From a bacterium (GTDB lineage: Bacteria; Cyanobacteriota; Vampirovibrionia; Obscuribacterales; Obscuribacteraceae), in contig JAGOSY010000027.1 in assembly GCA_018062085.1 (NCBI GenBank), forward strand, positions 1 to 60,049: DNA of 60,049 nucleotides, written 5' to 3'. The stretch's first letter is position 1. Each line of letters opens with the position of its first letter. Below are positions 8,899 through 17,300 of this stretch, piece after piece. The position numbers and the translations under genes were made by a program. Under the pieces are notes generated by a model. It saw nothing but the letters and a program-made list of their open reading frames with translations. It ran no database searches and was not told the origin of the DNA.

Positions 8899-9929
8899 TA
8901 CTTGGGCCCATCTTCTTTTGCTGATGGCAAAACTTCTGCTTCGGCTGCCATTCCTGCCTTAGCGCGACTATCAGTATTAATAGTGTCGATTGCTAATTTC
9001 AAGCCGAACACTTGCCGCACGCGATCATCTTTAAAGTAAATGTTCTCAGGGGTAAAAGAGGGCGTAGGGTCAATGGCTACAATATGAGCAGGAAGCTTCA
9101 CAGCAGCAGAATCAAGAGAAACTGTGGCTTTCTGTCCTATCTTGATGCGACTAATTTTCCCTTCCGGAATATAACCCTTCATAAATATAGATTTGCTATC
9201 ACTAAGGGTTAAGAGCACTTGGCCAGCAGCCACTAGCTCGCCTGGCTGTACGCTGCGCATAGAAACAATGCCATCAATGGGGCTTTTAATATTGAAGTAG
9301 GAGATTTTGGAAGTAGCCTCAGCTTTATAAGCTTGAGCACGAGCTAGACCAGCTTGCGCCTGCTGCAACATAAACTGTGCTTCGATCATATCTTTGCGCA
9401 ATGCTTGCGCAATCTCAGCTTTCTTCTTTTTGCCAGTAAACATTTTAGCGAAGAAGCCTTTACCCTTCGCCCTTGCCGTGGCGATTCTTTGCTGAGCCGC
9501 TGCCACTTGGGCCCGGGCAATTTTCTGGCCATTCTGCGCCACGGCAATAGCGGATCCAGAGGCCACAAGCTTGCTTTGCAAGGCCTGGTCGTCAAGGATC
9601 AAGAGCAATTGCCCTTTCGCTACCCTATCGCCTTCATTGACAGCCACGGACTGAACCCGAGTAGCAGTGGCAGCGGCAATATATGTCTCAGGAGTCTCGA
9701 TTCGGCCGCTAACAAAAATACGGCGCTCTTCTGCTTGTTCTTTCAAACTGTCATATACAAGGTACGCCAAGATACCAATTAAGCAGGCCACTGCCACTCC
9801 AACTGCAAGAGTCTTATTCTTCTTTGATAGAGATTTGCTAGTGAGATTGTTGAAAACCGGAGCTTGACCGGCTACTTCACCCGAATCTGGAACTTGTTCT
9901 TGCGTAGATCTAGTCGGCTTACTATTCAT
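8898..9929 (-). CDS. HlyD/EmrA-type membrane fusion protein
   Basis: A 343-residue periplasmic adaptor. A cytoplasmic tail of about 40 residues precedes a single helix (LAVGVAVACLIGILAYLVY), then a biotinyl-lipoyl-like half-motif (VNEGDRVAKGQLLLILDD), an alpha-hairpin with lysine-rich GKGFFAKMFTGKKKK, the second half (IKSPIDGIVSMRSVQPGELVAAGQ) and a beta-barrel domain. It links the ABC pump to an outer-membrane exit. The frame is open to 10040, but the ATG at 9929 begins the typical part; upstream codons look non-homologous. It heads the operon; no TolC gene is in the window. Confidence 0.88.
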   Translation of the reverse strand: MNSKPTRSTQEQVPDSGEVAGQAPVFNNLTSKSLSKKNKTLAVGVAVACLIGILAYLVYDSLKEQAEERRIFVSGRIETPETYIAAATATRVQSVAVNEGDRVAKGQLLLILDDQALQSKLVASGSAIAVAQNGQKIARAQVAAAQQRIATARAKGKGFFAKMFTGKKKKAEIAQALRKDMIEAQFMLQQAQAGLARAQAYKAEATSKISYFNIKSPIDGIVSMRSVQPGELVAAGQVLLTLSDSKSIFMKGYIPEGKISRIKIGQKATVSLDSAAVKLPAHIVAIDPTPSFTPENIYFKDDRVRQVFGLKLAIDTINTDSRAKAGMAAEAEVLPSAKEDGPK

Positions 9930-10155
9930 TTTTAAGGTTCTCTTGCTTGCTTGGTAGAACACATCAGCGTGTCGGGACAACAGCGACGGCCTTAAGCTCA
10001 AAGAGTTCCAGTTGAGGGTGGCTAGCAGTGAAAGTTTCAAACAATAACTTTTCTGCTTCTAATTTTTTTTGGAACTTTCTCGGCAAAATCGCGACTAAGC
10101 TGTGAGCAGTCAACGCTTTCGCCCTTTCGGTAATCCTCAAACAGAATAAATAGCC

Positions 10156-11193
10156 ATGCCAAAACAAATTTTACTGGTCTACAATCCCAGCGCTCGCTCC
10201 CAGACTCATGCAGAAGAATGGCTCGGACACTTCGTTTCTGAGCTAACAAAAGATGGCGAGTACTTAGTTACTCTCTATCCCACCACACCTGAGACCACAT
10301 CACACCATCTCGTACCCTTGTTGAGGCCGCCCCTCGATCTGGTTATTGCCGCCGGTGGCGACGGCACCATTCGCGTTGCCCTGGCCGCCCTGGCAGAAGC
10401 CAAATCAGACATACCGGCTGCCTTAATGCCCCTTGGTACTGGCAATGTTCTAGCGCGCAATCTAGGCATAGTGGCAGAAAAATTCTTTGCCAATCCTTTA
10501 GAGAACGCTTTAGATGTAATAACCAACGGCGTTCCTTTGAAAATTGACATGGGCATGATGAACGGCGAGTACTTCGCTGGCATGGCTGGTGCAGGGCCGC
10601 TATCAGATGCATTTGTCTTTCCTGCCCGACAGCTCAAAACAAAATTTAAAATGCTTGCCTATGTAACAGCGATGATTAATACCATGGCGGTGCGACCAGT
10701 TGTATTCAAAGTCACCACCGGCGGTCAATCATTTTGTGTGCAAGCCTCTGGTATATTCGTCGCCAATGTAGAAGATTTGGGTTTGGGTAAAACTTCAGAT
10801 CTAAGTATTTTGCAAGACGGTCTGCTTGAGCTTCACATTCTTGACCCAGCAGGCTTCCAAGACTATATGCAAATTGGCTTTCGTTTTGTGGGCGGTTACA
10901 CGAACAGCAAAAAGCCCCACTATGTTCGACAAGTAAAAGAAGCCATGATTGAAGTAGTACCAAGACGCGGGCTGCGTTCAGCCTTCCAAACTATTGCCCA
11001 AAGAGTACGCAGAACTCTGACCCACAGCCAAGATGGCCAAAGGAGCGATAGAGTAACGGCTATGATTGATGGTGAAGAAGCAGGCACTACACCTATGCGT
11101 ATTACAGTGATACCAAATGCAGTCACTGTCTTAGTGCCAGCTAATGTTAGCAATGCCTTAGAGCAAGAAAACGCCAACTCAGCAGTTACATAA
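10156..11193 (+). CDS. Diacylglycerol/sphingosine kinase-like lipid kinase
   Basis: 345 residues of the DAGK catalytic family (YegS/DgkB/LCB5). The N-terminal domain has LLVYNPSARS, the nucleotide loop AAGGDGT (~70-76) and PLGTGNVLARNLG (~98-110). The C-terminal beta-sandwich includes YFAGMAGAGPLSDAF, GLLELHILDP and the closing MIDGEE motif. Family members phosphorylate diacylglycerol or related lipids at the inner face of the membrane. It diverges from the exporter operon across about 226 bp. No strong ribosome site precedes the ATG. The lipid substrate cannot be read from the sequence. Confidence 0.87.
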   Translation: MPKQILLVYNPSARSQTHAEEWLGHFVSELTKDGEYLVTLYPTTPETTSHHLVPLLRPPLDLVIAAGGDGTIRVALAALAEAKSDIPAALMPLGTGNVLARNLGIVAEKFFANPLENALDVITNGVPLKIDMGMMNGEYFAGMAGAGPLSDAFVFPARQLKTKFKMLAYVTAMINTMAVRPVVFKVTTGGQSFCVQASGIFVANVEDLGLGKTSDLSILQDGLLELHILDPAGFQDYMQIGFRFVGGYTNSKKPHYVRQVKEAMIEVVPRRGLRSAFQTIAQRVRRTLTHSQDGQRSDRVTAMIDGEEAGTTPMRITVIPNAVTVLVPANVSNALEQENANSAVT

Positions 11194-11312
11194 TTAGTTA
11201 AAATCGCTTTAGAATGCTTTAAAAGAACCAATCTCAGGTCAAACTATCAACCGATAGGGCGATGTCATTAGACCGGAGCCATGCCATAACAAGTAAAGGC
11301 GAGGAGGTTTTT

Positions 11313-11573
11313 ATGTGGAAACGCTATCACAATCTAGTTTTAGGCCTAATCACCATCAGTTACTTGGCGACGACACCCATGCCAGGCCAGCCTACTCCAA
11401 TGCCAGGTCAGCCTGCTCCCTTCCCTGCACCGCCTGGTTCTGACCCCCATGCACCCGGTCATGCCCCGCGTATTCCCGACCTGCCAAAAGGTGACGATAA
11501 GCCGCCCATGCCCAGAATTCCCGAGCTTAAGCCAGCTCCACTGCCAGCTCCGGAACCATTGAAAAATATCTAA
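11313..11573 (+). CDS. Small Pro-rich secreted protein
   Basis: 86 residues. A membrane or signal helix (NLVLGLITISYLA) is followed by about 60 residues that are nearly one-third proline, with duplicated TPMPGQP units and later PRIPELKPAPLPAPEP. There is no catalytic motif; it is probably an extended periplasmic or cell-wall spacer. ATG 11313 is preceded by GAGGAGG with 5 nt spacing, which beats the upstream ATG at 11262. A strong terminator follows 14 nt after the stop. The family is not recognised. Confidence 0.65.
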   Translation: MWKRYHNLVLGLITISYLATTPMPGQPTPMPGQPAPFPAPPGSDPHAPGHAPRIPDLPKGDDKPPMPRIPELKPAPLPAPEPLKNI

Positions 11574-11586
11574 AAAACTTAAACGA

Positions 11587-11615
11587 AAAAGGCGCAGACA
11601 AAATCTGCGCCTTTT
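11587..11615. terminator. Rho-independent terminator
   Basis: A perfect 12-bp stem AAAAGGCGCAGA / TCTGCGCCTTTT around the loop CAAAA, T-rich on the plus side and A-rich upstream. It lies between the convergent genes ending at 11573 (+) and 11643 (-) and can serve both. Confidence 0.92.
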
Positions 11616-11642
11616 CTTTGGCTATTCTCTCATGCGACAGAA

Positions 11643-12566
11643 TTAGTTAACTTTGATACCAATTCTTGAGCGTTTCGAATTGATATCAGCGATGTTGCGG
11701 TCCATTGTAGTTTGAACTTTGTCTAGCTTGGTGACGATGGTTCTAGTGTTCGAATCTTTCAATTTTCCATTTCTTGTGTATTTGGTCTGCAACGAAGATA
11801 CTTCATTCAACTGCGATTTGAGCCGAGCCACATGATCGTTAGAGAGCCTGCCAGCAGCGTATTCATCGTCAACTCGTCTCTGCATTCTCATATTGCGAGC
11901 AGAGAGCTCATCAACAATAACCAAATTGCCAGAACTAGTGACAAAGCGTGAACCAATTAGAGGTGTCACTGTCACACCGCGCATGTAAGGCACTACTCGA
12001 TCACCCAAAGCATTTAAGCGATTGGCTAAAGACAAGGCTTCTTCGTAGTTTAGTGGTCGGCCAGATACTCGATAAGCCGACTCTTGAGCGGCAATACTAG
12101 CTAGCTCTTCACGCAAGGCCTGAGCTGTGACATCACCAAAATTATTGGCTGTGCGACCGTTGGCGATCATACGCTCAAGCTCAGCCCGGCGAGCATCAAT
12201 AGAGACCACCAGGCTGTCGTATGCTGGAGCACTGGTCAGAGCAATTACTCTGCCACCGCCGTCGAAAGTAGCAACAACCCGGTTTGAAGTGTTGTCAACC
12301 ACAACAAAACCCGGGGCAACAGTAGAGCCAACAAGTCCGCGCAGCGGGTCATAGACACCTTTCATCACACCAGTTACCGGGTCAACAACAACGTAGCTGC
12401 CACCAGGGCTGAGTGTCACTACAGGCACATTTATAGAATCATTTGTAACGGTAGTAGTTCTAACGGTGGTGATCTCATCAGCTCTAACTGGTAGTGACAA
12501 ACTACCGGCCAGCAAAGCTGCTGCCAATGATACGTATAGACTCTTACTTACGCTTGCGCTTCTCAT
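11643..12566 (-). CDS. Secreted orphan protein, paralogue of 32840-33727
   Basis: 307 residues with a cleavable signal peptide (residues 1-29, ...LSLPVRADE). The N-terminal half carries SYVVVDPVTGVMKGVYD and GFVVVDNTSNRVVA, beta-rich VVVD repeats. The C-terminal half is helical, with SIDARRAELE, LREELASI and RRVDDEYAAGRLSNDHVARLK. The same blocks in the same order occur in the protein at 32840-33727 (YIVVDPITGVAQGSY; SIDSRRKDLE; RRIEDEYAFGHITKEQ), so the two are paralogues. AAAGGAA precedes the ATG by about 7 nt. No known domain is recognised; probably periplasmic or outer surface. Confidence 0.72.
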   Translation of the reverse strand: MRSASVSKSLYVSLAAALLAGSLSLPVRADEITTVRTTTVTNDSINVPVVTLSPGGSYVVVDPVTGVMKGVYDPLRGLVGSTVAPGFVVVDNTSNRVVATFDGGGRVIALTSAPAYDSLVVSIDARRAELERMIANGRTANNFGDVTAQALREELASIAAQESAYRVSGRPLNYEEALSLANRLNALGDRVVPYMRGVTVTPLIGSRFVTSSGNLVIVDELSARNMRMQRRVDDEYAAGRLSNDHVARLKSQLNEVSSLQTKYTRNGKLKDSNTRTIVTKLDKVQTTMDRNIADINSKRSRIGIKVN

Positions 12567-12601
12567 TCTCTTATTCCTTTTGTTTAATTAAGTGGGTGCA
12601 G

Positions 12602-12751
12602 TTAGACTCGGGCACCGCGACCAGTGACTATGTTGAAGATAAAAACTGCCACGGCCAGCACAAGTAATGTGTGAACAAAGTCGCCACCGATATGTGAGAC
12701 TAAGCCGACTATCCAAAAAAGTATCAATAATGAAATTAGTGTATAAATCAT
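12602..12751 (-). CDS. Lmo0937/DUF5670-like small membrane protein
   Basis: A 49-residue ORF starting at ATG 12751, with TGGAG 8 nt upstream. It forms two hydrophobic helices (LISLLILFWIVGLV and HTLLVLAVAVFIFNIV) with GG between, ending GRGARV. This is the size and layout of the lmo0937 family (DUF5670), tiny membrane proteins often linked to stress regulons; function unknown. It sits 35 bp upstream of the secreted orphan gene on the same strand and may be cotranscribed with it. Confidence 0.75.
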   Translation of the reverse strand: MIYTLISLLILFWIVGLVSHIGGDFVHTLLVLAVAVFIFNIVTGRGARV

Positions 12752-12939
12752 GGTCTGACTCCAGAATGGGCTTTCAGGGCGCTAAAGACAATTGCATGCA
12801 TCAACTTTGCCTTCGCAGAGACTGACGAAAAAGCAATTGGTTCCATAATGGGCGAACAAATGTAAAACTGAAGCATAGAGCCAGTCAACGGTGAAGGTTT
12901 TCACTATGATCTAGATCAGGCTTAACTGGGTCCTTCGAC

Positions 12940-13263
12940 ATGTCCGTCAATTTACTTCTGCTTATCTTTTTACGGTTTCTTGCGGCCTTTGTCTCGGCCT
13001 GGGTTGGCATAGTTATTGGCCTGCTCGCGCCTTTTCAGGTGGCCCCTACGCAACCGGAAACTCTGCTAAATCCAATCCTGCCAGCATCCTTTCTGTTTAT
13101 GGGTCTGTGCTCAACTTTTCTTACCGCCTGTGTTGCCGGTCTGTCTGTGTTCATTTTCGCGCTATTCGTTATTGTGTATAAACTGCCATGGTGGCTATGC
13201 GCCTTTATTGTCGCTGCCTTTACCGGTGTTTCGTACACAGTGAAAACAGCTTGGGCTTCGTGA
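12940..13263 (+). CDS. Small hypothetical integral membrane protein
   Basis: 107 residues with three probable membrane helices (~4-28, ~48-80 possibly two, ~84-100), few charges and no signature motif. No good ribosome site precedes the ATG, and the nearest SD-like sequence is weak. Composition and helix periodicity suggest a real membrane protein, but the call is uncertain. A second small ORF starts 2 nt after its stop. Confidence 0.45.
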   Translation: MSVNLLLLIFLRFLAAFVSAWVGIVIGLLAPFQVAPTQPETLLNPILPASFLFMGLCSTFLTACVAGLSVFIFALFVIVYKLPWWLCAFIVAAFTGVSYTVKTAWAS

Positions 13264-13264
13264 C

Positions 13265-13405
13265 ATGCACGAAAAACTAATTTCTTCAAAAATATTTGCC
13301 ATAGTGATGCTTCTTGCATCTCTCGGTGGGTCATCTTATGCTGCCGCCGAAAAGAACCGGCCAGCCTGCCAGAATGGACGATCCCGAGCGGGGACAAGGC
13401 ACTAG
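13265..13405 (+). CDS. Possible short secreted peptide or gene remnant
   Basis: 46 codons. It begins with a credible signal peptide (MHEKLISSKIFAIVMLLASL, then ...YAAAE) and ends after only about 16 mature residues. Its stop codon lies in the loop of a strong terminator hairpin. This looks like the start of a secreted protein whose body has been lost, or a tiny secreted peptide. There is no ribosome site beyond possible coupling to the upstream gene (TGACATG). Confidence 0.35.
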   Translation: MHEKLISSKIFAIVMLLASLGGSSYAAAEKNRPACQNGRSRAGTRH

Positions 13406-13421
13406 GTGCCCTGTCCCCGCT
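13387..13421. terminator. Hairpin terminator
   Basis: A 16-bp near-perfect stem (13387-13402 with 13406-13421; one non-Watson-Crick pair) with loop TAG, rich in GC (GCGGGGACA...), followed by TTTT on the plus strand. It separates the small plus-strand genes from the convergent LysM gene. Confidence 0.8.
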
Positions 13422-13513
13422 TTTGCGTCGGCGCCGCAGGCAGTCTGATAACATCGGGCGCTGTGCCGCTGATCAACTAGGCATTATTGCCGATTGTTCA
13501 AGCGAGACAGTTT

Positions 13514-14179
13514 TCAAGCCGAAGCTCTTGCGCCCTGGCGCTTCAGACGCTCAGTCTCGGCAGCATTCTCATCAGGAGTTTCTTGCTTTTGTCCCTGACG
13601 CTTGAGGCGCTCGGTTTCGGCCTGGCTTTGATCTGGGCCATCGGTGCCAGCTTGACGCCTTAGCCTGGCGCGTTCAGCATCTGTTTCATTGGCATCACCA
13701 GGAAGTCTGAGCTTCATGCCGGGCTTGATCAAGTTGATATCTTTGATTTGATCTTTATTTAGTTCAGCAATTTCCTTTGTGCGCTTGAGGATTTCCATCT
13801 GGCTAGGGTTCTTGCCTTCAGCCCGCAGAGTTTTTGCTGCTATATCTGAAAGTGTGTCGCCGCGCTTCACTTCGTAGCGGCCCTCAGAGTCTTTATCTAG
13901 GGGCCGTTTCCGCGCTTCACTATGAGCTTCCTGCCAACTCTTGTCACCGCCAGTAGCGACTTTCATAATCTTGTCGCTGCTAGTAAATAGACTACTGAAT
14001 TCTAGATAACAAGGCGGTTCAACTCGTTTGGCGGCAGAAAAGAGAATTTTTGAATCTCTCATCATCTCACTCACCTGATCTCGAAGTGGAGAGAAATTAG
14101 AGCGAGCCTGAATGTTGTCTGAAAAAGTGCTTGTTTCAATATCTGCGGCTGACATACGTGAATGAAAACTTTGGGTCAT
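13514..14179 (-). CDS. LysM-domain protein with repeated Gln/Arg tail
   Basis: 221 residues. There is no N-terminal signal peptide or membrane helix. A LysM-like domain lies at about 103-165 (YEVKRGDTLSDIAAKTL ... ELNKDQIKDINLIKPGMKLRLPG), a peptidoglycan/chitin-binding fold, here with a long insertion between its halves. The C-terminal 55 residues carry the repeats RLRRQAGT, ETERLKRQGQ, ETERLKRQGA. Without a signal, it may be exported by a non-Sec route or act inside the cell. Start ATG 14179 has only a weak ribosome site. The 214 bp upstream to the next gene hold nothing I can name. Confidence 0.72.
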   Translation of the reverse strand: MTQSFHSRMSAADIETSTFSDNIQARSNFSPLRDQVSEMMRDSKILFSAAKRVEPPCYLEFSSLFTSSDKIMKVATGGDKSWQEAHSEARKRPLDKDSEGRYEVKRGDTLSDIAAKTLRAEGKNPSQMEILKRTKEIAELNKDQIKDINLIKPGMKLRLPGDANETDAERARLRRQAGTDGPDQSQAETERLKRQGQKQETPDENAAETERLKRQGARASA

Positions 14180-14393
14180 AAGAAAAATCTCGCTTAGTAA
14201 GGGTGGCGGTAGGTTTCGGCATCCAAGTTCTTATCGAATCTATTGCCAGATTAGGGGGCTGGCATGTCGAATATATGGCGGCGACATTAAATCCGGGGCA
14301 TCATACCTTTGCCCGAAGAAACGGGGACACACGAAACTGTCAGTGCAGGCAAGCAATGCAATAAAAAATCAAAACAATCCGACTAGGTGAAAA

Positions 14394-17300
14394 CTAGTGC
14401 CCGGCTCGTCGTCTCACGATAACGTCAACAAAGTGTTCTTTGCGATCTTCTAACAGTTGCAGTGAGTCACCACAATCTCTGCCATCCAAGATAATTGCCA
14501 ATGGTTTTTCCGACCGATCCACTTGCTTACAAGTGATGTGGAATACAGTCTCTCTATAGCGATAGTGCAACTTATATGACTGCCAGTCACTAGGCAAGCA
14601 GGGCGAGAAATAGAGTTTATCCACCTCTAGACGTATCCCTAGAAGCGATTCAGTTAACAACCGATAGAACCATCCGGCCGAGCCTGTATACCAGCTCCAA
14701 CCGCCTCTGCCGATATGCGGTGCCACACCATAGACATCGGCAGATATAACATAAGGCTCAACTTTGTAGACTGCAACTTTCTCCGGTGAGTTAGCGTGAT
14801 TAACCGGGTTAATCATATTCGTCAGCTCCCAAGCCAAACGATTGTCGCCTAATTTGGCGAAAGCCATGGCAGCCCAAATGGCACTATGGGTGTACTGTCC
14901 ACCGTTCTCACGCACACCAGGAACGTAACCTTTGATATAGCCAGGATTAAGCTCACCTTTATCAAACGGAGGGTCAAGCAGCTGAATCAGAGCATGCTCA
15001 CGCCTGACTAAGCGCTTGTTGAGCGAGCCCATGGCCTGGTTGCAGCGTCCGCTCTCACCACCACCCGATAAAACCGACCAACTTTGGGCAATTGAATCAA
15101 TTTGACACTCGGCTCCACTAGCAGTGCCCAGAGGCGTGCCATCATCGAAGTAAGCACGACGATACCATTCGCCATCCCAGCCATTGGCCGCTATGTTTGC
15201 TTTCAAGACTTTCGCTTGCTCAGTACAAAGTTCAACCACAGCGGTATCACCTCGCTGTTCGGCTAGTTGCATGAAATTGTTCAAGACTTCGTATAAGAAG
15301 AACCCTAGCCAGACACTCTCACCCTTGCCTTTTTCGCCCACAAGGTTCATGCCATCATTCCAGTCGCCCGCCCCAATCAAAGGCAAACCATGAGCTCCAA
15401 AACGCAAACCATGCCTGATTGCTCGCAAACAGTGCTCGTACAAACTAGCCCTTTGTTCAGACTGAGCGGGCAAATCATAGTAAGACTCTTCATCATCATT
15501 CACAAGACGACCTGTTAAAAATGACACTTGCTCATCTAAGACACCGGTATCGCCAGTGGTTGTAACATAACGATGAGTCGCTAGTGCTAGCCAGAGATAA
15601 TCGTCAGAACAGTGAGTGCGTACACCGCGGCCACTAGGCGGATGCCACCAATGCTGCACATCTCCTTCGACAAACTGCCTTGAGGCATTCTTCAGCAATT
15701 GATCTCGCAAAATCATTGGTTCACAGTGAACTAGAGCCATACAATCTTGCAATTGGTCTCTAAAGCCAAAGGCACCACCTGATTGATAATAGCCTGTGCG
15801 TCCCCAAATGCGGCAACCAATTGTTTGGTATATAAGCCAGCCATTAACAAGCATGTTCACCGAGGCATCGGCAGTCTCAATGTTAACGGCACCTAAAGTA
15901 TGCTTCCAATAATGGCAAACACTCTCATAGGCATCGCGCTTCGCAGCCAAGCCACGGAAGCGATTGATAATGCCCCGAGCGTGGTTGATGTCGTTGCCGA
16001 CACCAAGGCGGAAAATAATCTCGCGTTCTTCGCCGTCTTGTAATTCAAAAGGAACTTGAATCGCCGCACAAGGGTCTAAACCGGCTCCACACTTACCAGA
16101 TAGCCTAATGCGCTTCATCGCCGCCGGGCTAGCCAAGCTGCCATTGCGCCCAATAAACTCGGTACGATCGCCAGTTAAGGTGCGAGTGGTATCGCTGACA
16201 TCAAAGAAAGCGACACGACTAGCAAACTCAGTATTGTAAGCATTGCGTGCTAGAAGAGCACCAGTTTTAGTATCAAGTTCAGTGGCCACATGCATGCCGG
16301 TCTTGCTCTTAAGGTCACCCAAGATCCATTCTATATAGCCTGTAGCCGAAAGTTTTCTTGTTCTACCAGAGCGGTTCTTTACCTTAAGAACTGAAAACTT
16401 GATGTTCTCGTCTGCCGCTACAAAAACCAGAAGCTCAGACTCAATTCCAGATTCAGTGTGCTCGAAAGCACTATAGCCAAAGCCATGGCGACTAACATAG
16501 GGTGTAGCACCACGAGCAGGCAGGGGCGACGGTGACCAGAAATTAGCAGTCTCTTCGTCTCTTAAGTAGAAGGCCTCACCACTAGCATCTGTAATTGGAT
16601 CGTTGTGCCATGGTGTCAATCTGAATTCATGCGCGTTATCGGCCCAGGTATAAACAGAACCACTCTCTGATACCACCGTGCCAAAGTGACGGTTAGCCAA
16701 AACATTACACCAGGGCGCTGGGGTGAGCTGATTGCTATCAGTACTAATGACATACTCACGGCCATCAGAAGTAAAGCCACCAAGCCCGTTAACAAGAATC
16801 AGGTCAGAGCGAAGATTGGGGCTAGCCTTAACAATCTCTGGTTTAAATATACGAGTAGCAACCAACCTAGCTGGGCGTTTCTCACGCAGACCATGGCCAG
16901 CTACTTGCTCTACCAGTGTGCCTTTGCTATCGGTAATAATGACGCGAGCAACTGTCTGGAAAAGTATGCGATCTTCGGCCGAAATCTGCTCCGCTGGCCT
17001 AACGAATATGCCACCAGTGCCTTCGCCCATGTGAGACTCAATGCCAGAGGCAATGATACCGAGAATCTCTTCTTGTAAAACTTGGCGGTAACCAGCTAGA
17101 TCTTCATTCCAAATTACCAGATCGCAAACTAGACCTTTGAGGCGCCAATAAGCATGGGCCTGCACCAGTTGTCTCACTAGACCGATATTGGCTTGCTCTT
17201 TGATTTGCAAGAGCACAACGGGCACATCACCAGATACAGAGTAGCCCCACAGGCCTGACTGGCCCCGAGTGTTCTTCAACAGAACATCGGCGTCAGCACG

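Noticed and set aside
10275..10963. Minus-strand ORFs across the lipid kinase
   Set aside because: They lie opposite conserved kinase motifs (GGDGT, GTGN) and have no motifs of their own.
13035..13605. ORFs crossing the terminator at 13387
   Set aside because: They read through a strong hairpin and have arginine-rich, low-information translations.
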